In this document: positions 1 through 4,977 of the stretch, piece after piece
How the letters are laid out: every line of letters begins with the position of its first letter
How positions within the stretch are numbered: position 1 is the stretch's first letter
Source: Clostridiales bacterium
Lineage (GTDB): Bacteria > Bacillota > Clostridia > Lachnospirales > CAG-274
DNA length: 6,058 bases
Direction: 5' to 3'
Assembly (NCBI GenBank): GCA_021202835.1
Contig: JAJQCI010000360.1
Span: forward strand, 1 to 6,058
The notes under the pieces: generated by a model
Told to the model about the DNA's origin: nothing
Databases searched by the model: none
Seen by the model: the letters and a program-made list of their open reading frames with translations, nothing else
Program-made: the position numbers and the translations under genes

Positions 1-46
1 AATTAGTACATAAGACGGCTGAAAGTTTAGGGGATTAAGGTTAATC

Positions 47-84
47 TTTACAAAAACAGGTTTGGTAGGTTTTGTTTTTGTAAA
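47..84. repeat. Perfect 12-bp inverted repeat with 14-nt centre
   Basis: TTTACAAAAACA at 47-58 is matched exactly by its reverse complement TGTTTTTGTAAA at 73-84. The centre (59-72) carries a direct repeat: AGGTTT occurs at 58-63 and again at 67-72. The stem has only two G/C pairs per arm and is not followed by a T-run on either strand, so it does not look like an intrinsic terminator. It sits about 95 bases before the first gene, where an operator pair or an RNA leader hairpin would be expected. Which protein, if any, binds it cannot be read from the sequence; the AraR-like protein encoded at the end of the operon is an obvious candidate, but the arms do not match the B. subtilis AraR operator well. 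Confidence 0.6.
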
Positions 85-96
85 ATAAATTTTGCT

Positions 97-128
97 TATA
101 GACCCAAAAACTTTAAAGCCTGTCTATA
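97..128. repeat. 7-bp inverted repeat, possible regulator site
   Basis: TATAGAC at 97-103 is repeated in reverse complement as GTCTATA at 122-128, separated by 18 bases. The arms are flanked by TTG (92-94) and CAA (129-131), which extends the symmetry if a two-base gap is allowed. An 8-bp palindrome, CTTTAAAG, lies between the arms at 111-118. The right arm region CTGTCTATACAA (120-131) matches 8 of 12 positions of the B. subtilis AraR-type half-site pair TTGTACGTACAA (consensus recalled, not looked up). This fits an operator near the promoter, but repeats of this length also arise by chance in AT-rich DNA. Confidence 0.35.
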
Positions 129-178
129 CAACTTACATACATACATTATTAAATTTCACATGAGGAGGTAATTAATTT

Positions 179-1234
179 ATGAAACGCAGATTGGTAAGTG
201 TTTTAATCGGAATGACAATGGCGGCTGCTTTGCTCGGCGGCTGCGGCGGAAGCTCAAATACAGCGACGGATGAAGCTGCCGATGATACGGCTGCCGAGGC
301 TGAGGCTGAAGGCGAAGAAGCTGCAAGCGGAGACTTAATCACAGTAGGTTATGCTCAGGTTGGTCATGAATCCGACTGGCGTACAGCCAACACAGAAAAC
401 TATCAGAACACATTTACCGCTGAAAACGGCTATGAGCTTTCATTCGTAGACGCTGACAACGACAACGCCGCTCAGATTGAGGCTGTTCGTTCTTTCATTC
501 AGCAGGAACTTGACTACATAGTTATCGCTCCTATCGAAACAGCAGGCTGGGACACTGTTTTACAGGAAGCTGAAGACGCAGGCATTCCCGTTATCATCGC
601 CGACAGAGAAATCGACGCTACAAACTTCGATGCTTTCGTTGGTACAAACACAGTTGACGAAGGCGTTACAGCAGGCAACTGGTTAGGCGAATATTTAGAC
701 GGTGCAGAGGCCAACATCCTCGTTATCGAAGGCTCTGTAGGCGCTTCCGCTACACTTGGACGTACAGAAGGCTTCAACAGCGTTGTAGCTGAACACAGTG
801 AATGGAACATCATCGACAGCCAGTCAGGCGACTTCACACAGAGCGGCGGCCAGGAAGTTATGGAATCTTTCATTAAGTCATATGAAGGCCAGTTCAATGT
901 AGTTGTTTGTCAGAACGACAACGAAGCTTACGGTGCTATGGACGCTATGGATGCAGCAGGCATCACATACGGTGTTGACGGCGACGTTATCATAATCTCC
1001 TTCGACGCTACACATGACGGCTTACAGTATACTCTTGACGGAAAGATCAACTGCGACGTAGAGTGTAACCCCATTCAGGCTGAGGTAGTTGCAGGTGTTA
1101 TCCAGGCTATGGAAGCAGGGGAAGACTATCCCGAAAGCACAATCGTAGAAGACAGTGCTTTTGTAGCACCCGGCATTGAGAGCGCTTACGCAATAACAAT
1201 GACACAGGAAATCTTAGACGGACGTGCATATTAA
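179..1234 (+). CDS. ytfQ: Sugar ABC transporter substrate-binding lipoprotein, YtfQ family
   Basis: Extracytoplasmic receptor that captures the sugar and delivers it to the membrane complex encoded downstream. Length is 351 residues. A short basic N-terminus (KRR), a hydrophobic stretch and a lipobox LGGC at residues 19-22 mark a lipoprotein; Cys22 would be lipid-anchored. Residues 23-51 are an Ala/Glu/Asp-rich linker. From about residue 53 on it follows E. coli YtfQ, the galactofuranose-binding protein, closely: VGHESDWRTA (61-70), QIEAVRSFI (99-107), IAPIETAGWD (116-125), DREID (142-146), EGSVGAS (184-190), and SQSGDFTQSGGQEVMESFI (214-232). Trp67-Arg68 and Asp142-Arg143 fall where the family has its conserved sugar-pocket residues. 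The start is set by AGGAGG ten bases upstream. Its codon choice (CGT, ATC, TTC, GAC, AAC frequent) differs from the AGA-, ATA- and CTT-rich downstream genes, suggesting high expression. Family assignment is secure; the exact ligand is not. Confidence 0.93.
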   Translation: MKRRLVSVLIGMTMAAALLGGCGGSSNTATDEAADDTAAEAEAEGEEAASGDLITVGYAQVGHESDWRTANTENYQNTFTAENGYELSFVDADNDNAAQIEAVRSFIQQELDYIVIAPIETAGWDTVLQEAEDAGIPVIIADREIDATNFDAFVGTNTVDEGVTAGNWLGEYLDGAEANILVIEGSVGASATLGRTEGFNSVVAEHSEWNIIDSQSGDFTQSGGQEVMESFIKSYEGQFNVVVCQNDNEAYGAMDAMDAAGITYGVDGDVIIISFDATHDGLQYTLDGKINCDVECNPIQAEVVAGVIQAMEAGEDYPESTIVEDSAFVAPGIESAYAITMTQEILDGRAY

Positions 1235-1259
1235 TATTTATATTAATGTTAATTATACT
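1231..1259 (+). promoter_or_regulatory. Weak candidate internal promoter in AT-rich palindrome
   Basis: Immediately at the stop codon of the binding-protein gene lies an all-AT palindrome, TTAATAT at 1231-1237 and ATATTAA at 1240-1246. TATACT at 1254-1259 matches a -10 box at five of six positions, and TTAATA at 1231-1236 matches TTGACA at four of six, with a 17-base spacer. If real, this promoter would transcribe through the hairpin at 1298-1341 before reaching the ATPase gene. AT-rich spacers yield such matches easily, so this is only a candidate. Confidence 0.2.
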
Positions 1260-1297
1260 TTTTAACCGAGAATTTATTTAAGATAATTTGAGGTTTT

Positions 1298-1341
1298 AAG
1301 GAGGGAGAGAATCCCAAAGGATTCATTTCCCTCCTTTTTTT
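1298..1341 (+). terminator. Intrinsic terminator-like hairpin between binding protein and ATPase genes
   Basis: The left arm 1298-1314 pairs with 1319-1336 over 17 base pairs, interrupted only by one bulged A (1325) and one G-U pair (1307 with 1327). The loop is CAAA (1315-1318). The inner part is GAATCC/GGATTC and the lower part AAGGAGGGA/TCCCTCCTT. The T-run covers 1335-1341. This is the textbook shape of a Rho-independent terminator. Since the ATPase gene follows 27 bases later with no clear promoter in between, it probably stops only part of the transcripts, giving more binding-protein mRNA than transporter mRNA. Regulated readthrough is possible but unsupported by any visible competing hairpin. 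Confidence 0.85.
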
Positions 1342-1356
1342 AAAAATTTCCGAAAA

Positions 1357-1361
1357 GGGGG
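1357..1361 (+). promoter_or_regulatory. Ribosome binding site that decides the ATPase start
   Basis: GGGGG at 1357-1361 lies seven bases before ATG 1369. An in-frame TTG at 1363 would extend the protein by two residues, but it sits one base from this site, too close for initiation. ATG 1369 is therefore the chosen start. Confidence 0.75.
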
Positions 1362-1368
1362 TTTGACG

Positions 1369-2892
1369 ATGGAAAAAGACGTTGTTCTTAAAATGCGGGG
1401 GATATGTATGACCTTCCCCGGAGTTAAGGCCCTTGACAAGGCCGGCCTTACTCTTAAAAAAGGCGAAATTCGTGCCCTTATGGGCGAAAATGGAGCCGGA
1501 AAGTCAACTCTTATAAAATGTCTTACGGGTGTAAACCATTTTGAAGAGGGAGAAATTTTCTTAGACGGCTTCGAAGGCCCTGTAAGAAACAAAGACACTA
1601 TGGACGCTCAAAGCAAGGGAATCGCCACGGTTTATCAGGAGGTTAATCTTTGCCCCAATCTTTCAGTAGCCGAAAATATTTTTATAGGAAGAGCGCCCCT
1701 TACAAAGCTTCGAACAATTGACAGAAGAGCTATGAACAGACAGGCCAAAAAACTTATGGAAGAGCTTGAGCTTGACCTGGACGTTACACGTAATTTGGAA
1801 AATTATTCTCTTGCCATGCAGCAGATGATAGCCATTGCCAGAGCAATAGATATGGACTGCAAGGTTCTTATTTTGGATGAGCCCACGTCCTCTCTTGACG
1901 ACAGGGAGGTTGAAAAGCTGTTTAAGGTTATGAGAGATTTAAAGAAAAAGGGAGTTGCCATTATATTCGTTACTCACTTTCTGGAACAGGTTTATGAGGT
2001 CTGCGACGGTATAACGGTTTTAAGAAACGGAAAGCTGGTAGGGGAGTATGATATAGCCGATCTGCCCAGAGTTAAGCTTGTTGCTGCTATGATGGGAAAG
2101 GACTTCGACGATTTGGCTAAAATCAAGCCCGAAAGCGAAGAGCTTAAGGTCGACGCCCCCGTTGTTATAGACGCCGAGGGCTTAAGCCACGCCGGAAAGA
2201 TTAAGCCTTTCGACCTTGAAATAAAGGAGGGGGAGGTTGTAGGTCTTACAGGCCTTTTGGGCAGCGGCCGAAGCGAGCTGGCCAGAACAATCTACGGCGC
2301 CGACAGAAACCAAACCGGCAGCCTTAAGGTTAAAGGAAAGGAAGTTCATATCAAGGAGCCTATAGACGCTATGAAGCTGGGTATGGGGCTTTTGCCCGAT
2401 GACAGAAAGGCAGAGGGTATTATAGGAGATTTATCCGTAAGGGAAAACATTGTTCTCGCTATGCAGGCCAAAGAAGGGGTTTTAAAGAAAATCCCCATGT
2501 CTAAGCAGATCGAGACTGCGGATAAGTTTATTGATATGCTTCAGATTAAAACCGCAAGCAGGGAAACTCTTATTAAACAGCTTTCCGGCGGAAACCAGCA
2601 GAAGGTTATTTTGGCCAGGTGGCTTGCCACGAATCCCGATTTTCTTATTCTCGACGAGCCTACAAGAGGTATAGATATAGGAACTAAGACGGAAATTCAG
2701 AAGCTTGTTATTAAGCTGGCTTCAGAGGGAAAAAGCATTGTTTTCATTTCCTCCGAAATAGACGAAATGCTCAGAACATGTAACCGTATGGCTGTTTTAA
2801 GAGACGGAGCAAAGGTCGGAGAAATTTCGGGCGATGAAATGACACAGGAAGGCGTTATGAACGCTATTGCAGGAGGTGACGGCAATGGATAA
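1369..2892 (+). CDS. ytfR: Sugar ABC transporter ATP-binding protein with two nucleotide-binding domains, YtfR family
   Basis: Cytoplasmic motor of the importer, 507 residues, the usual size for the fused double-ATPases of monosaccharide ABC systems. Domain 1 (about residues 5-245) has Walker A GENGAGKST (39-47), a Q-loop in YQEVN (89-93), a degenerate signature SLAMQQ (147-152), Walker B VLILDE (166-171), D-loop SSLD (174-177) and switch His203. Domain 2 (about 265-505) has a degenerate Walker A, GLLGSGRSE (295-303), with Arg301 in place of the lysine, a PDDRK motif (342-347), a full signature LSGGNQQK (405-412), Walker B with Asp429-Glu430, and SSE (461-463) where the switch histidine would be. 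This asymmetry is normal for the family, so probably only one ATP site is fully catalytic. Long stretches, for example TVYQEVNL and IFVTHFL, read like E. coli YtfR. Its 3' end overlaps the next gene by 8 bases. Some other sugar importers share this architecture, but the neighbours favour YtfR. Confidence 0.94.
   Translation: MEKDVVLKMRGICMTFPGVKALDKAGLTLKKGEIRALMGENGAGKSTLIKCLTGVNHFEEGEIFLDGFEGPVRNKDTMDAQSKGIATVYQEVNLCPNLSVAENIFIGRAPLTKLRTIDRRAMNRQAKKLMEELELDLDVTRNLENYSLAMQQMIAIARAIDMDCKVLILDEPTSSLDDREVEKLFKVMRDLKKKGVAIIFVTHFLEQVYEVCDGITVLRNGKLVGEYDIADLPRVKLVAAMMGKDFDDLAKIKPESEELKVDAPVVIDAEGLSHAGKIKPFDLEIKEGEVVGLTGLLGSGRSELARTIYGADRNQTGSLKVKGKEVHIKEPIDAMKLGMGLLPDDRKAEGIIGDLSVRENIVLAMQAKEGVLKKIPMSKQIETADKFIDMLQIKTASRETLIKQLSGGNQQKVILARWLATNPDFLILDEPTRGIDIGTKTEIQKLVIKLASEGKSIVFISSEIDEMLRTCNRMAVLRDGAKVGEISGDEMTQEGVMNAIAGGDGNG
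2871..2876 (+). promoter_or_regulatory. Ribosome binding site that decides the first permease start
   Basis: AGGAGG at 2871-2876, inside the last codons of the ATPase gene, lies eight bases before ATG 2885. An in-frame TTG at 2867 is upstream of this site and would put the site inside the coding region, so the ATG is preferred. Confidence 0.85.
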
Positions 2893-3937
2893 AATAAGAA
2901 AAATAACAAAAATGAGTCTGTTTCTTCCTATATTCAGTATGATCCTCATAATGCTTATAAATGTGGTTTACGATATAGGCTGCGGAAACGCACCCCTTAA
3001 TTTTTTTATGATTTCAATCAAAAACGGCGTTCTCTACGGCAGACTTGTAGACGTTTTAAACAGAGGCAGCGAGGCCGCCATACTTGCAATAGGTATGACC
3101 CTTGTTGTTTCATCTTCAGCCGGAACGGATATTTCCGTAGGCTCGGTAATGAGCTTAACCGGCGGTATGTGCTGTATGCTTCTTGCCGGCTACGGCGTAG
3201 CAAACACAAGCCAGTATGCCGTTCCCCTTATTGTTGGTTTGGGGGCAGGCTTGGCGGTTGCTCTTGTCTGCGGCCTTTTTAACGGCTTTTTGGTTTCATA
3301 TCTTAACATTCAGCCTATGGTGGCCACCCTTATTTTGTGGTCGGCCGGCCGGGCCATAGGGCTTTTGCTCTGCAACAGTCAGATAGTATATGTCAGAGTT
3401 GATTCTTTCAAGGTTTTGGGTTCATATGTAGGGCCTGTGCCTACTCCTATTATAGTTGCGGCGGTATGTATAGCCGTAGCGGCGGTTGTCTTAAAGCAGA
3501 CATCTCTCGGTCTTTACATACAGAGTGTAGGCATAAACAGAAAGTCCTCGAGAATTTCCGGCCTTAACTCAAGAAGAATTATTCTTATGTGCTACGCAAT
3601 CTGCGGCTTCTGCGCAGGTATAGCAGGGCTTGTTGCCACATCAAGAATTTATTCGGCAGACACAAACAACATAGGCCTGAACCTGGAGCTTGACGCAATT
3701 TTGGCGGTTGCTCTGGGCGGAAACAGCTTAGGCGGAGGAAAGTTTAACCTTGCCGGCTCCATAATAGGGGCTTATACAATTCAGGCCATAACAACAACCC
3801 TTTACGCTTTGGGCGTTTCATCGGCTCAGGCCCCGGTTTTCAAGGCTATAGTCGTTATAATTATAGTCGTTATTCAGGCCGAACCCTTTAAAGAATATTT
3901 TAAGAAGCTTACAGGCGGAAGGAGGGCAAGCGCATGA
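2885..3937 (+). CDS. ytfT: Sugar ABC transporter permease, YtfT family
   Basis: One of two different inner-membrane subunits forming the sugar channel; 350 residues, close to the E. coli YtfT length. About nine or ten hydrophobic segments are visible, roughly at 11-30, 62-80, 84-105, 112-138, 143-162, 186-203, 232-252, 268-280, 287-308 and 316-332. The family hallmark AIGMTLVV followed by GTDISVGSV lies at 68-88, and LNIQPMVATL at 140-149. GINRKSSRISGLNSRR (216-231) corresponds to the cytoplasmic loop that contacts the ATPase. The last residues (336-350) are basic and cytoplasmic. The start overlaps the ATPase gene by 8 bases and the stop overlaps the next permease as ATGA, so translation is very likely coupled and subunit amounts balanced. 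It belongs to the ribose/xylose/arabinose/galactoside permease family; assignment to YtfT rests on gene order and on pairing with a distinct second permease. Confidence 0.92.
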   Translation: MDKIRKITKMSLFLPIFSMILIMLINVVYDIGCGNAPLNFFMISIKNGVLYGRLVDVLNRGSEAAILAIGMTLVVSSSAGTDISVGSVMSLTGGMCCMLLAGYGVANTSQYAVPLIVGLGAGLAVALVCGLFNGFLVSYLNIQPMVATLILWSAGRAIGLLLCNSQIVYVRVDSFKVLGSYVGPVPTPIIVAAVCIAVAAVVLKQTSLGLYIQSVGINRKSSRISGLNSRRIILMCYAICGFCAGIAGLVATSRIYSADTNNIGLNLELDAILAVALGGNSLGGGKFNLAGSIIGAYTIQAITTTLYALGVSSAQAPVFKAIVVIIIVVIQAEPFKEYFKKLTGGRRASA

Positions 3938-4956
3938 AAAAATTAAAAATTAACAACAATAATGTTCTCCTTATAATTACAATAGCTCTCTTTTTGGTTA
4001 TGTATCTGGGCGGCTGTTTTATATACGCCGACAAGGGCTTTACCAAAATGCAGACTTTTTTGGACATATTAATTAACAACGCCGGAATTATCTGTGTAAC
4101 CTGCGGCATGACCTGCGTTATGCTTACCGGCGGCATAGACATTTCCGTAGGCTCGGTCATTGCCCTTGACTGTATGATTATGGCCGTAGGCATAGAAAAA
4201 TTCGGCCTTTCAAGCCCGGTTCTCATGGTTATAATCATACTTGTTGGTATAGTTATGGGCTTTATAATGGGCTTCTGTATTTCTTATCTGGAGATTCAGC
4301 CCTTCATTGTGACTATGGCCGGTATGTTCTTTGCCAGAGGTATGACGGCTGTTCTATCAACACAGCAGATAAGCATAACAGAAGATTTCTTCGTTAAGCT
4401 CTCAAACCTGAAGATAGAAATTCCCTTCGGAATAGGCTCCTATGTTAACACAAAGGGCATCGTTCAGACGCCTTATGTCAGAATAACGGTTATTGTGGCC
4501 CTTATTGCAGTTGCCGTTACCTTCTTTGTTTTGGGATATACCAGATTTGGCAGAAGCATATACGCCGTAGGCGGAAATCAGCAGTCGGCCACACTTATGG
4601 GTCTTGACGTAAAGAAAACGAAGCTTAAAACATATATGCTTTCGACCGTGTTTACATCAATCGGCGGAATCTGCTACTGTCTTAACACAATGAGCGGAAC
4701 AACCAGTCAGGCCACAGGTTTGGAAATGAGCGCAATTTCATCGGCGGTTATAGGCGGAACCCTTCTTACCGGCGGTGTGGGAAATGTTATAGGTTCCCTT
4801 TTCGGTGTTCTTATAAACGGAACCATTTCATCTCTTGTTAAGTTTAACGGAAAGCTCATAAGTTCTTGGTCAAATATTGTAACGGCTATTCTCCTTTGCT
4901 TCTTCATAGTTTTACAGGCTGTTTTTGCAAAGGTTAAGGAAAGCAAGAAAAAATAA
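3934..4956 (+). CDS. yjfF: Sugar ABC transporter permease, YjfF family
   Basis: Second membrane subunit, 340 residues. Hydrophobic segments run roughly at 10-30, 48-65, 70-88, 92-118, 121-142, 183-200, 233-252, 265-280, 285-304 and 311-331. It carries the same hallmark as its partner, GIDISVGSV at 67-75, then LEIQPFIVTMAGMFFARG (119-136), which closely resembles the E. coli YjfF sequence around TLAGMFFLRG. The ATPase-contact loop is AVGGNQQSATLMGLDVKKTK (211-230), and SAVIGGTLLTGGVGNVIGS (270-288) matches the conserved C-terminal region. A ribosome binding site, GGAGGG at 3921-3926, precedes ATG 3934, whose last base forms ATGA with the stop of the upstream permease. The two permeases are diverged paralogues, as expected for a heterodimer. 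Three cysteines (54, 57, 61) line up in one membrane segment, a feature I would not call functional. The next gene follows after 21 bases. Confidence 0.92.
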   Translation: MKKLKINNNNVLLIITIALFLVMYLGGCFIYADKGFTKMQTFLDILINNAGIICVTCGMTCVMLTGGIDISVGSVIALDCMIMAVGIEKFGLSSPVLMVIIILVGIVMGFIMGFCISYLEIQPFIVTMAGMFFARGMTAVLSTQQISITEDFFVKLSNLKIEIPFGIGSYVNTKGIVQTPYVRITVIVALIAVAVTFFVLGYTRFGRSIYAVGGNQQSATLMGLDVKKTKLKTYMLSTVFTSIGGICYCLNTMSGTTSQATGLEMSAISSAVIGGTLLTGGVGNVIGSLFGVLINGTISSLVKFNGKLISSWSNIVTAILLCFFIVLQAVFAKVKESKKK

Positions 4957-4977
4957 AATAAAAGGGAGATAAGTGTC

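Larger units (their letters stand above)
1..178 (+). promoter_or_regulatory. Non-coding leader upstream of the sugar transport operon
   Basis: No coding region is supported here. The stretch is AT-rich, holds two inverted repeats (47-84 and 97-128, listed separately), and ends in a strong ribosome binding site AGGAGG at 163-168, ten bases before the ATG at 179. It must contain or follow the operon promoter, but I cannot fix one. TAAAAT at 81-86 and TATACA at 125-130 look like -10 boxes, yet neither has a good TTGACA-like box 16-18 bases upstream. TTTACA at 47-52 resembles a -35 box but has no partner at the right distance. The short repeat ACATACATACAT near 135-146 is a simple tetranucleotide run. 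The end of any upstream gene lies outside the window. Confidence 0.6.

Noticed and set aside
47..90. Leader inverted repeat as terminator of an upstream gene
   Set aside because: The stem has few G/C pairs, the loop is long (14 bases), and no T-run follows on either strand.
134..147. ACATACATACAT repeat as a possible phase-variation tract
   Set aside because: Only about three tetranucleotide units, too few for a typical slippage switch, and it lies outside any reading frame.
160..171. Minimal frame ATG AGG AGG TAA overlapping the ribosome binding site of the first gene
   Set aside because: It is created by an ATG that happens to precede AGGAGG. It has no ribosome binding site of its own and is too short to support as a gene or a leader peptide.
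514..897. 127-residue open frame on the minus strand inside the binding-protein gene
   Set aside because: It lies wholly opposite a well-supported gene, has no recognisable domain and no ribosome binding site that I can see; it is a by-product of codon bias. The other minus-strand frames (around 1323-1598, 2697-2909, 3018-3209, 3909-4238, 4707-4994 and 5547-5820) are rejected for the same reason.
2224..2236. Very strong internal ribosome-binding-like run AAGGAGGGGGAGG at the start of the second ATPase domain
   Set aside because: It encodes Lys-Glu-Gly-Glu in frame, and the nearest following start-like codon (TTG) is at once followed by TAG. A translational pause between domains is conceivable, but nothing here supports internal initiation or frameshifting.
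2278..2304. Missing Walker A lysine in the second ATPase domain as an inactivating mutation
   Set aside because: A degenerate second ATP site with arginine here, and no switch histidine, is normal for double-ATPases of monosaccharide importers, including E. coli YtfR.
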